Positions 50,598-61,900 of a stretch of 64,000 nt of DNA are shown here, one piece after another. The translations under genes were made by a program, and so were the position numbers. The notes beneath the pieces were generated by a model that worked only from the letters and a program-made list of their open reading frames with translations, was not told where the DNA came from and ran no database searches. Source of the DNA: Yponomeuta sedellus. Its lineage: Eukaryota; Arthropoda; Insecta; Lepidoptera; Yponomeutidae. How positions within the stretch are numbered: position 1 is the stretch's first letter; each line of letters begins with the position of its first letter. The stretch is taken from NCBI GenBank assembly GCA_934045075.1, contig OW203747.1, positions 5,848,357 to 5,912,356 of the forward strand, given 5' to 3'.

Positions 50598-53121
50598 AGC
50601 TTACCATACTTTGCCGCTGTGGACTGTCATAATATGACAACTTTACCCCCTGAGTATTGAGTGCTTAGTGCGAGTTTGACAGATCCAATCGAATAACTTT
50701 ACTACCGCGTTAATCGAGCATCGAGTAGTGAGTATGAGTAAGTTAACCGTTCGAACTGGCAAAACGCTGTCATAGTACAACTCGCACTCGCGTTTATTCG
50801 TGTTTTGGCTGGTAAACGTGTTCACTTCTCAACGTAAACCATTACACCTCGCACTCAGCAATTTTAATTTCCATACTTGTTGCTAGGTGGCGCTTCCTCG
50901 ATGCCATAGAAATATGAGTTTACGTTAACGCGATCGAGTAGTTAAAAAACTCGCACTAAGCACTCCGGACATAATATATCTGTTACTTGGGTAACCCCAA
51001 GTAACTGCCTATCGATATTGTTGTTTGTTTTAAATGATCTTTATTCATGTGAATTTTACATACAATACTCAGTGTATTGTATGTAATACCCTCGGCTAAA
51101 TAAACTTTAGATATTTGTGACGCAATTACATAGGATATAAAACCACTTTCCTCAGTATCTCCCTAAAGGTATACAATAAAAATGTCTATGCAAAATATGA
51201 AAAGCTATAGTCAATATTTTAAAAATATAAGGCTGCACCTCTTACCCGCAGGTACATCTGGGAGGGGGGCAGTAGGGGTAGATACATATAGGAAGAGCCA
51301 GAATTGTGTTACTCTTATTATCTGCGACCCAACACTGTTTCTACTCTCTATTACTACTTTATATCCACTAGAATTCCCTTAATATCTTACGTGAGGATAG
51401 ACTAGTTTCAAAGAGGTAAACACTTGGTGTCTTTAAATTAGTGTTTTAGAGGAATCCAAGGCTCTCAGGACATTTTTACAGCATGAAAATAAAAGTGAGT
51501 TTTATAGTCAGGTCATAAAATGTTTAGCCTAAAAGTTGAAAGTGGGTTCTAGAAATTAAATTTACATAAAAAAAAGAGAAAAAACAGCAAACCTTAGAGT
51601 CAGTTTGAGTCGGTCAAGTCACTTTAATATGAGGTTATGTTTTTCCATCTAAAATGTACACCACAAATATTTTAGTCAGCATTATTGGAGTGTTTTAAGG
51701 AATGATGTTTTTATAATTAAAAATGTTCGTTATTTTAGTAACATTCTGTATATTAGTGGGTGTGAAGAGAGCATTTTGTTACCTACGTCATACCTATACT
51801 TTATACTATGATCCTTTAAGTGAGGTGTCATGTCAACACACTACAAAGGAGACAGAAGCGGGATTGTGTTTTTTATAAGGACATAATAATGAAAACATGA
51901 AGTACAGAATAGCGCAACTAAACCTAACCAAAGTAACTTTGTATTGAATAAATTAATGTGTGTTCTTGTTAATACTTAAAATTGTATTATTTTGTCACAA
52001 CACAATTTAAATAGTGTTTTTCTAGATTAATTAGGATTATGCATGATCTGTCTCACTTGCTACTCATCGTTTTATCTTATTAGCTATCACAACAACTCTT
52101 TATTACTCGGTTGAAGGAAATGCGAACAATAAAAGTTTTAAGTAAATTCAGTCAACTCTTAGCGGAATGTATGTGTAATAAAACTTTGGCTGCTGTCCAA
52201 GTTGGCAGAAATCAATGCCTTTGGTGGCTTTTGTTTTTATAGTAATCCAACATAAACTCAAGGTTTGTGACTGTGTTTCCTACTTGACTTATTTGGTATT
52301 TGGTTACAAAGGGAAAAATTGAACACACACAGTAACAACCGTAAGTAGATGCGGACTAAAAGTCTACAATGTGTTGTGCTTACGAAAGTTTTAGTACAAA
52401 CACACAGTAATGATAAATATGTTTCATACAGGAAATGACGGTCTGAAGGCAGTATATGTGATAAAAAGAATAGGAATGCATGGAATAGGACAGACTAAAG
52501 AGGACTATTTCTGGACATCAAGAATGAAAAAAACTGTCATGATACTATTTGTGCTTCAAATGTGTGCACCGCTTGTTGTTTAGGTATAAATACCAACGGT
52601 ATTATTCCTTAATAATACTAAATGATATAAAAAGTACTAGGAATTTTGGGAGTAGTTTTAGTGGCCCTGTAGACAGAATATTGATCCATAGCCATTAAAG
52701 TTACATGTATCTGTGATGAAATAAAATAGAGAGTCAGAAAACATGAGAGTTAGGTACCTTATAGTCATTGTCATCGTCAATAAGAGAAAAATGGTCCATC
52801 ACTTACAACTTAAAATTGGCACTCACGATCAGTCTTAAAAAATGACACAAACACAAGTTCCCTTGAACCGTTTAGACGTCATATGATTAGTACTTAAAAG
52901 CAATTTAACCAATACCCTGCAAGACTATCATAAAAACACAGACCTCATAACGCGTATGAGTAAGTACAAGGAAAATATGATCGTATTGTATGCAAATCAA
53001 TAGGTCGTCCTTTCCAATGGTGATAGGGCTTAGTAGCGACGTAAGTGAGCCTCGTTAAGAGTGAGTCGGTAGCGATAAATCGGAGAAGAATACAATTCAA
53101 GTGATAGAAAAACGTACTTAC

Positions 53122-53560
53122 ACTGAAAAGATGTGTTCAATGAAATACGACGATTTCCCATAGAAGTCAGCCACGCACTCAGATAATTAGCTCCATCGAA
53201 GTGCGAGGTTAGAAGAATTCTTAAATTAATCGCCGAATTTTATGAAGAAATGTAAATAATTGTCTCAAAATCAATCAGGAAATAGATGTAATAGAAATGT
53301 GCATTGACGAAAGATGACAAATGTCCACAGAACAATGTCAGAATTGTCAGATTTTTATCACAGTTGCATGCAGCCGCTGTCAACAACCTCAACAACCTTG
53401 ATGCGGTCTCTGGGCAATCGTCGGTACTTACCGGTTAATATTTTTTTTTCAAAAGTGATGTTCATTGCGAATTTTGTATAGAAAAAATACTGATTATATG
53501 TTTTTGACACAGAGCAATTAGACAAAGTTTTTGACAACAGTGTCATGTTGGCCAAGGTGT
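53122..53560 (-). other. Candidate 5' exons of a gene divergent from ARCN1
   Basis: Two strong donors are seen on -: ATTAACCG|GTAAGT (exon end 53432) and CTTTTCAGT|GTAAGT (exon end 53122). They follow stretches with open frames (53555 onward; about 53220 onward). They would fit a 5' UTR or short first exons of a minus-strand gene sharing the ARCN1 promoter region. No protein family recognised. Confidence 0.25.
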
Positions 53561-53733
53561 TCTGTGGTTGGCCAACTTGGCTAAAAAAAAAAAAAAAGTT
53601 TTTTTTTCTGGCGGGCTTTTGAAGAGGATAGGCGCGTTTTTTGAAAATTTTTGCAAAAATATTTCTGAAAATTGTTAAAACTCGATAAACTTACGCTAAA
53701 AGTATTTAAAACATCGTCGTTAGGTTCGGCGAG

Positions 53734-54900
53734 ATGAAAGATCGCCCGGGGGCAAAGCCCCCTGGGCTTTCCGAGGATGAACCTCCTCCCAAATTAAAGA
53801 GGGGGCGAACTGAGGACCATGGACGCGAACATCACGGCGAGCAGCAGCAGGATGATGGATTCAAGCCATATCTGAAACCAGGTTACAGGCGGCTGTACGC
53901 GGAAAATTTGGTGAGCGATGAATTCATTGTCTTTGTTGAATCCGAAAATGGCAGAATTGGTAATAAAAACCCTGACCAGCTAAACACGATCTTCAAAAAT
54001 GACGTCAAGGGCGTGGTGGGCATCAAGCGCATCAATGCTAATAAAATTGGTGTGTGCTTTGGACAAGCTTCCAATGCGAACAACTTCCTGACGAATGACG
54101 AACTGCTGAAGAAACAGGGCTTTAGAGCCTATATTCCCGCGAGGTCTGTAGAGACTATTGGGGTCCTTCGCTTCGTTCCAACAAGTATCACGAATGAAGA
54201 ACTGTTTAAGAAACTTGCAGCAGAATTTGAAATTGTAGGCGTAAGGCGCTTTACCCGCAAGGTCAACGGAGAAATTGTTCCGTACAGTTCAGTGTCTGTG
54301 ACTTTCTTGTCACAGACACTACCGGAGTATGTATACCTAGATCTGTATAGATTTAAGGTCAATGAGTACAGAGCACCACTTCTGCAGTGCTTTAAGTGCT
54401 TCAGATTTAACCATGGAGCGAAGTTCTGTAAAGGACTGCAGAAGTGCTCTATCTGCTCTGGTGAGCACCACTTCACAAAATGCGACAAAGAGGATGAATT
54501 GAAATGTATCAACTGCCAAGGGCCTCACTTGGCAATTTCCAGAGACTGTCCAGTTAAAAAAAACAAGTTAGAAGAACATGTTAATAGGACTAACTATGCA
54601 AAAATTGCTGCTTCAGCCAAAAAACAAGACAATATTGTCAAAAACTACAACTCGAACTTCCCTCCACTGAAAGCCAAGCCTTCGCCAATGATTGCTAGGG
54701 CTCCCACAAAACCCATAGTAACAGAACCTCCACAACTTGTGATCTCAAATTCAAATTTAGTCAAAGAAATAGTCAAGAGCGACTTCATCTTAAATGGTTT
54801 GGTAGGAGCTTTGGTAACATTGGCGAATGGTAATTTGCCCAAAATCAATGCTTCCATTGTGCAGGAAGTGTTGATTAAATCACTACAGAATAATGGATAA
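53734..54900 (+). CDS. LINE ORF1, nucleic-acid-binding protein
   Basis: 388 aa. The N-terminus is hydrophilic (GLSEDEPPPKLKRGRTEDH). The middle resembles the RRM-like/PRE_C2HC part of I- and Jockey-type ORF1 proteins. Three CCHC knuckles follow: C219-x2-C-x-C232 (CFKCFRFNHGAKFC), C238-C250 (CSICSGEHHFTKC) and C258-C272 (CINCQGPHLAISRDC). ORF1 proteins coat the element RNA and form the RNP for retrotransposition. The frame is intact and its stop overlaps the ORF2 start (ATGGATAA), a coupling seen in such LINEs. Confidence 0.85.
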   Translation: MKDRPGAKPPGLSEDEPPPKLKRGRTEDHGREHHGEQQQDDGFKPYLKPGYRRLYAENLVSDEFIVFVESENGRIGNKNPDQLNTIFKNDVKGVVGIKRINANKIGVCFGQASNANNFLTNDELLKKQGFRAYIPARSVETIGVLRFVPTSITNEELFKKLAAEFEIVGVRRFTRKVNGEIVPYSSVSVTFLSQTLPEYVYLDLYRFKVNEYRAPLLQCFKCFRFNHGAKFCKGLQKCSICSGEHHFTKCDKEDELKCINCQGPHLAISRDCPVKKNKLEEHVNRTNYAKIAASAKKQDNIVKNYNSNFPPLKAKPSPMIARAPTKPIVTEPPQLVISNSNLVKEIVKSDFILNGLVGALVTLANGNLPKINASIVQEVLIKSLQNNG

Positions 54901-57900
54901 ATCATTTATTACAATAGTACAGTTTAATGTAGAAGGAGTTATTAACAAGAAGCCATTATTAATTTCATTTTTATTAAATAATGATGTAGACGTTTGTCTT
55001 TTAAATGAGACTTGGCTTAGGAACAATAGCACTTTTAATATTCCTAATTACAATATAATTCGACAAGACGGGAAAGATGGACGAGGAGGTGTAGCAATTT
55101 TAGTTAAATCCAATTTGAAATTCTCTACTGTCTCTGTTCCTTTTTACAATTTTATGCATTCTGCTGCAATAATCTTACAAACCAATGCTGGTAATTTATC
55201 AATTCTCTGTAGTTATATACCGCCTCCTAATGATAACCGTAGATTTCAGTGCAGAAGACTCAAACAGATTTTGAATATGTTACCGAAACCAATGCTTTTT
55301 TCGGGCGATCTCAACGCCCATCACGTCGCTTTTGGGTGTTTGAGGTCTAACTCTCGCGGTAATGAGATCTATAACACACTCGATGAGTATGATCTATGTA
55401 TATTAAACACTGGTTTTCCTACCACTGTAGGTAGTCCTTCTAAAATGCCTTCTGCAATTGATATTTCTTCTGTCAGTCCTTCTGTTGCTCCTCTTTGCGA
55501 GTGGACAGTTCATGATGATGCGATGGGCAGCTATCATTTTCCAACAGTTATAACAATTCACACCACAATTCATAAATACGATATTGGTAATTCCGCTGAT
55601 CGATATCTTTATAATAAAGCAGATTGGCAGGCTTATGCATCTGAAACAGAGAGAATATTAGGGCAATTTAATATAGACAGTAGTAACCCAGTCAAAACTT
55701 ACAATGATTTTTGCGAAGAACTTAATCAGATTAAAGATGTCACTATTCCAAAGCTAAGGAAAACTAATAGCATTGTCATTAAAAAGCCTGTTCCTTGGTG
55801 GGACAATGAATGCTCAGATGCTGTTAATAAAAGTAAAGAAGCTCTAAATATGTATAGAAGTAATGGTAATATGTCGAGTTACATTGAATATAAAAAATTA
55901 AATGCTTTTAAAAAAAGATTATTAAAAGAAAAGAAGAAATACGGATGGACTAAATTAGTTGAATCTTTTAACAGGTATACACCTATAAGCACTATTTGGA
56001 ATTACATCAAAAGATTCAAACGTGTAACATTACCCAAAATGCCCAAAAACGACGAATGGATTCCAGCCTTCATTGATAAATATGCTCCACCGTCTCCTCC
56101 TGAAAAAAACATAGACATAAACTCATTAAATGAAATCTTTAATAACACAGGGAATAGTAATTGTGCTCATCTTTCAGAACCATTTTCCTTTGCAGAATTC
56201 ACATTTGCTATCAAATATAGAAAAGATACAACCCCAGGATTAGATGACATTCCTTACAAGCTTATTAGGAACATGCATGTTGATGCCCAAAAATCGTTAT
56301 TGGAAATGTACAATGTATTGTGGATGACTCAGTCCATTCCTGAAGCTTGGAAAACACAATGCGTTATTCCTATATTGAAACCAGACAAGTCTAGTGATGA
56401 CTTTAATTCATATAGACCAATTTCTTTATCCTCATGTGTAGGTAAATTGTTTGAGTTTATGCTTAAAACCAGATTAGACCATTACGTAGAGCAGAATAAA
56501 ATCTTACCAGAGCAGCAATTCGGCTTCAGGAAGGGTCGTAGTGCTACAGAGAGCTTTACTTCACTCATCTCTGACATCAGGAATTCCTTTCACAGCCAAT
56601 CAGCCACCGTATGTGCATTTCTTGATGTACAGGGAGCTTTTGATAATGTTGATCCATCTGTATTGGCAGGAATTTTATCAGAGATTGGTATGCCAGGACA
56701 TGTCTGTAAATGGATATTTCATTTTCTTTATGATAGGACTATGTATGTTAAATTTAACAACATACTACACGGACCAGGACAAGTTTTTAAAGGTACTATG
56801 CAAGGAGCAACCATATCCCCTTTATTGTACAATATTTATACATCTCAGATAAATAAATATCTGACCCAGACTGGAGTTCAATTCCTGCAGTATGCAGATG
56901 ATTTGTTAATATACTCTGTACATAAGGATGTAAATATAGCTGTAAATAATTTAAATTTAGCCCTCTCTCAAGTGCATAATTATTATTTTAATAAGCTCAA
57001 ATTGGTTATAAATCCATTAAAGAGTGGAGCTATGCTTTTCTCCAAAAGGCTTTCTCCTTGTAATAGTTTGGTAGAATACAATAACCTCCCTATACCTTGG
57101 TTGAAAGAAAAGAAGTTTCTTGGTATATTGCTGGATCATAGGCTAACATTTGAATCTCACATAAATTATATCATCAAAAACGCCTCCAAAGCCCTTAATA
57201 TACTTCGGTCTCTGGCAGGAGTACATTGGGGGTCTGACCCAAAAATATTATCTATGTTATATAAGAGCATTATGCGCAGCCATTTCGATTATAGCTCAAT
57301 TGCTTATATGGGGGCAAGCCTTGCTTTGCTGAAGAAATTAGAAGTTATTCAGAATAAAGCTTTGAGAATTATTACAGGGGCTATGTGCTCTACTCCAATT
57401 AATGCAATGCAATGTGAGGCTTGCATTCCCCCTTTACATCTTAGACGTCTACAGCTAGCTGAAAGGTTCTGTTTGAAAATGTTAACTAAAAATAATAGAG
57501 TTGTCTTAGATCACATTTTACCAATGCATGCCACTGAATTGGGCAATTCAGTGGCTCCTTATGCAAATTTTAATCAGATATTAAATGGTAACATACCAAC
57601 CTTATTAAGAATAGTTTTACATTTGAATGATTTAACAAAAAATTTGCATCAGGATAATTTGTGGCCCCTCTATAGGATGGATCTCGATATTCTATTGAAA
57701 AATAATTTTGTACATAAACCATGCATTACGAACCAACAAGATTTACTTGCTTTCCTGGAAAATAATCATCTGTATTCCATCTATACTGATGGCTCTAAAA
57801 CAGTTGATAGGGTAAACTCAGCATTTTTTGACCCTCAGTTAAAGAAAACTAAATGTTTTAAAATTGACACTAGATGTAGCATTTTTACCGCCGAAGCTTA

Positions 57901-58654
57901 TGCTATCCATCAAGCTTTAATTTACGTTCAAAATATTGATACTTGTAATATAATTATATTTACTGACTCACTCAGTGTATTATTAGCTTTAGAAGGTAAC
58001 TGCCTTCGTTATAATGTAAATTATCTCATCTATAATATAAAGAATTTGTTAAATAGTTTGTTAGTTAGTGGTAAGGTAGTTAAGTTAATGTGGGTACCTG
58101 CTCACCGGGGTATCACTGGAAATGAAGTCGTCGATCGAGCTGCAAATCTGGACCCTGACGAGGATCACTCTACAGACCTCAAATTGCCATTTACTGATCT
58201 CCATGTTCATCTGAATGAGAATCTGAAAGCAATATGGTGCAACTACTGGAATGAGATCAGTAAAGAGAAAGGAAGCTGGTATAGAGACATCCAAGGAAGC
58301 CCGCCCGCCCAACCTTGGTACCATCGGAAAAAAGACATAAACTGCCGGAAATACATAACCACCCTAAACAGAATGAGATTCGGCCACTGCCAAACTCAAG
58401 CTCACCTTTATAGACTCAGCCTAGCCCAAGATTCGAACTGCATTTACTGTGGAACTGAAAACGCCGACCTAAACCATCTCGTGCTCAACTGTCAAGAATT
58501 TAAATTGCACAGATTAATACTTATCACGGAACTTGACACAATCAGCTGCGAAACGGGTGTCCCTACACCAACTCTTCTTCCAAATCTACTTAGCAATCCT
58601 ACCTTTTTCGCCCCCTTATATAAATTCATTATGAACAGTGGAATAAAAATTTAA
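54893..58654 (+). CDS. LINE ORF2: endonuclease, reverse transcriptase, RNase H
   Basis: 1253 aa. The AP endonuclease has QFNVEGV at the start, LLNETWL, GDLNAHH and near 212-217 GSYHFP, where the family has SDHFP; Tyr214 replaces a catalytic Asp. The reverse transcriptase runs roughly 400-720 with DTTPGLDDIPYKLI, SYRPISLSSCVGKLFE, FGFRKGRSATES, FLDVQGAFDNV and catalytic YADD (667-670). RNase H starts at YTDGSKT (Asp966), with FTAEAYAIHQAL, FTDSLSVL and VPAHRGITGNEVVDRAA. A C-terminal Cys/His motif (CIYCGTENADLNHLVLNC) follows. No stops or frameshifts. Reverse-transcribes its RNA at a nicked target. Confidence 0.9.
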   Translation: MDKSFITIVQFNVEGVINKKPLLISFLLNNDVDVCLLNETWLRNNSTFNIPNYNIIRQDGKDGRGGVAILVKSNLKFSTVSVPFYNFMHSAAIILQTNAGNLSILCSYIPPPNDNRRFQCRRLKQILNMLPKPMLFSGDLNAHHVAFGCLRSNSRGNEIYNTLDEYDLCILNTGFPTTVGSPSKMPSAIDISSVSPSVAPLCEWTVHDDAMGSYHFPTVITIHTTIHKYDIGNSADRYLYNKADWQAYASETERILGQFNIDSSNPVKTYNDFCEELNQIKDVTIPKLRKTNSIVIKKPVPWWDNECSDAVNKSKEALNMYRSNGNMSSYIEYKKLNAFKKRLLKEKKKYGWTKLVESFNRYTPISTIWNYIKRFKRVTLPKMPKNDEWIPAFIDKYAPPSPPEKNIDINSLNEIFNNTGNSNCAHLSEPFSFAEFTFAIKYRKDTTPGLDDIPYKLIRNMHVDAQKSLLEMYNVLWMTQSIPEAWKTQCVIPILKPDKSSDDFNSYRPISLSSCVGKLFEFMLKTRLDHYVEQNKILPEQQFGFRKGRSATESFTSLISDIRNSFHSQSATVCAFLDVQGAFDNVDPSVLAGILSEIGMPGHVCKWIFHFLYDRTMYVKFNNILHGPGQVFKGTMQGATISPLLYNIYTSQINKYLTQTGVQFLQYADDLLIYSVHKDVNIAVNNLNLALSQVHNYYFNKLKLVINPLKSGAMLFSKRLSPCNSLVEYNNLPIPWLKEKKFLGILLDHRLTFESHINYIIKNASKALNILRSLAGVHWGSDPKILSMLYKSIMRSHFDYSSIAYMGASLALLKKLEVIQNKALRIITGAMCSTPINAMQCEACIPPLHLRRLQLAERFCLKMLTKNNRVVLDHILPMHATELGNSVAPYANFNQILNGNIPTLLRIVLHLNDLTKNLHQDNLWPLYRMDLDILLKNNFVHKPCITNQQDLLAFLENNHLYSIYTDGSKTVDRVNSAFFDPQLKKTKCFKIDTRCSIFTAEAYAIHQALIYVQNIDTCNIIIFTDSLSVLLALEGNCLRYNVNYLIYNIKNLLNSLLVSGKVVKLMWVPAHRGITGNEVVDRAANLDPDEDHSTDLKLPFTDLHVHLNENLKAIWCNYWNEISKEKGSWYRDIQGSPPAQPWYHRKKDINCRKYITTLNRMRFGHCQTQAHLYRLSLAQDSNCIYCGTENADLNHLVLNCQEFKLHRLILITELDTISCETGVPTPTLLPNLLSNPTFFAPLYKFIMNSGIKI

Positions 58655-58910
58655 AGTGACTGGAAAAACTGAACATTATAGTGAAGTGATACGGAAGTGA
58701 TAAGTGCTCTTATCTGAAAACTAATACTATAAAAAACTAATACAATACTCAAGGCTCAAAAGGACACGGATCCAGGGCCGTAAAACCCTTTATTAAAAAA
58801 AAAAAAAATTGGCTAAAAAAAACAAACTACACGTCATCTGTCGTGTGTTGTACAATTATTGTAAATTTCGGTATTTTCATGAAAATTTGCTAACAAACCA
58901 ATAATTTATA

Positions 58911-61900
58911 ATGGTAAATCACATTTTTATAATATTCCTAAAAGCTTACAGCTAAAGACTGCCAAAAGTTTCAGTACCTTTGGCCTATTCGGGTGTGTTA
59001 ACCAATGCGGCCTGTGTTTACAATATCAAAATAGCGATAAAACTGAAAAATATCCTTTTTTCTCATATTTCAGGTGCTAATAGCAGCTACAGTATGTACG
59101 AAATCAGGAAAAGGTATGTCAGATTAACTTGCTGTATTATACAACTATTTCGCTTACCAATTCAAGTGACTTCATCGAATTGGTTTGTCGCATGTTTTCA
59201 GCTCTGGTGTCGCGTCAGTTCGTAGAAATGACGAAGGCGCGCATCGAAGGACTCCTCGCTGCGTTCCCGAAGCTCATGACTGCCGGGCGGCAGCACACTT
59301 TTGTGGAGACTGAGTCTGTCAGGTAGATTAGTTCCTGTGGTTTCCCCACTTAGCCTCGTAATTGGGCCATTGTACGTAGCAGGGCTGTGAGTTCACTCCG
59401 GCCAGCCATCAGGTAGTAATTCAGCCTTTGAGTCCATCAAGTACTAACATTCAGTCGTCAAAAATTGCATCAATGCTGACTTAATTTCATACATACTTAG
59501 ATTTGTGTCAGTATTCTGAACAACTATACATAGATTTCCTACTTACCTAACAAGACTTAGGCTTAAAAAAGCAGGTACTAAACTGTACAGATTTACGTTA
59601 AAGTATGTATGTAGGATGTGTAGTGAATTTTGGGGTGGCATATGCAGAGGTGAGGGAGGGGGTGAAGATGTCGATAATCTTAAGCCTGCTGATATAGAAA
59701 GAGTTTTTATGAGTAGTTGCAATTAGCAGCAACCATTTCAGGTTTTCAATATTTGTAACCTTCATTCTAACAAAAGAATAGTAACTAAACCAGAGCTCCG
59801 CCACATCACAAGTCTAACCTACAGCTTCTAGGGGAGTAGGATTAAATTTTTTTAACTTGAAAGCATATTTCTATGGCACTTCACATGGTAGGACGCCAGG
59901 TTAGCTAGTGACTAATTAATTATCAGATCACTTTCATTGGCAGAGTCTGTAGGAAATATGACTTCCCTACAGATTACCTATGAAAGTGATAGTAAAAACT
60001 AAAAAATAATTATTGACTTTCACAATTCACTTTACACTGACTGAAGGATCTGATTGCAGATATGTGTACCAGCCACTGGACAAGCTTTACATGCTGCTTA
60101 TCACCACCAAGGCCAGCAACATCCTCGAGGACCTGGAGACTCTGCGCTTGTTCAGCCGAGTGGTGTGTAAAACTACATAAAACTAAATCCTAAAGACTAC
60201 ATAATAATTAATTAATTGTTAAATTAAACCAAATCAACAATACATCAGGTAAAGTATTTCTTGATTATTTGCGATGTTCATACATAGTTATAATAAATAT
60301 TCATGATTAGACCAAAGTCTATATCTCTATTGAACCCTTGCCTTATGTTGTGAGTTCGAATCTAGAACCTTTGACTTGAATTTATAAGTTTCATAATTTA
60401 CACATTGTGCATTTATTAATGTGTAGTGTAGTGTGAAAGAAAATGCAACAAAGAATTAAACCTGAGCCTATTTTCACTATCAGGTGCCCGAGTACTGCAC
60501 TCAGCTGACCGAAGCTGAGGTTTTGAACCAAGCCTTCAACCTGCTGTTTGCCTTCGATGAGATTGTGGCCCTCGGCTACCGTGAGAGTGTCAACTTGGCA
60601 CAGGTAATTTATTGATGATAACCTACTAGATATTATACTATTTTTATTTTTAATGCACTAACCCATGCTAAGGACAATTTTACTTGATATTGATGATATT
60701 ACATTTTAATGGACATTTAAATTGAATACTGTTGTAAATCTTTAGTCCTAAACTGGGGCAGACTGTATCTTGCAACTCAGTTTTTTCCTTCTGAATTAGC
60801 ACAATTTTTTCTGAGAATCTGTTTTTTCTACCATGTTAGAAAAGGTAAACATATTGAAGAAGTTTTGTCGTCATTACGATAAAGTTGCTTTTGATCTATC
60901 TCACTTAAAGTCCTCATAGAGGTAGGTTTGATGTGTTCCATCTCACAATATTTACTCACTCTTGAAAGGTCCAGCTCCAATATCTAACCTACTTGAATGT
61001 TTTGTCTTCAGGTGCGTTCGTTTGTCGAGATGGATTCCCACGAAGAAAAGATCTACCAAGCTGTAAGACAGGTATGTTTGAAAATGCAACACAGGGTGAT
61101 CCCAAAATCCCCATAACACCTGTATGATAGTAGGAAACTGAAGAAGTAATCTTTAATTATTAGTTTTAAAAGTCCTACATTACCTAGTTTTGTTAGTCTA
61201 CTTTTTACCAGGAGACTTTGGCCACCCCCAAGGCACGCCACTTCCCTGTGTCCTCAGAGTGCTATTGCGACTAGTGCGATTTAACAAATCAAATAGTTTT
61301 AAATCAATATAGAGAATTTACCTTCGCTGATTATTAATGTAAGCCGCTGCCTTGTACAAGGCTTTGTATACGTGTGTGTCTTATAAAAGTAAATCTTCAT
61401 CTAACTATATCTCACGATGCGCAGACGCAAGAGCGCGAGGCGGCCAACCGTATGCGCGAGCGCGCCAAGGAGCTGCAGAAGGAACGGCTGGAGGCCTCAA
61501 GGCGGGGCGGGCCGCGCTCGCAGATGTCCTTCGGTGAGTCAATTGTCTAACTATTAGACCCACAGTCGAACTAACTGCCTAGTGGCTAAATTCTCTTTGT
61601 AACTGCCCTACAACTACAGAAATTAGTTAGAGATGTCCTTCGGTGAGTCAATTATCTAACTATTAAACCCACAGTCGAACTAACTGCCTAGTGTCTATAT
61701 TCTCTTTGTAACTGCCCTACAACTACAGAAATTAGTTAGACGGCTATAATTTCATTATCATCATCAATCCTCCACCAAAACGGACTTGGCCCTCGTGGTG
61801 GAGTATGGCCTATGGCCTTCCTGCGATGCTAGAAGAGACCGTACCCCAGCAGTGGGGACATACAAAAGGTTGATGTCAAGTGCACTTAAAGTATCAATAA

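Larger units (their letters stand above)
53591..58808 (+). mobile_element. Near-complete I-clade LINE
   Basis: TTGGCTAAAAAAAA occurs at 53577-53590 and again at 58809-58822, a 14-bp target-site duplication. Between them are a short 5' UTR, two open ORFs overlapping by 8 bp, a 3' UTR and a poly(A) tail. The presence of RNase H in ORF2 and CCHC knuckles in ORF1 points to the I group. It sits directly in front of ARCN1 on the same strand. Confidence 0.85.
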
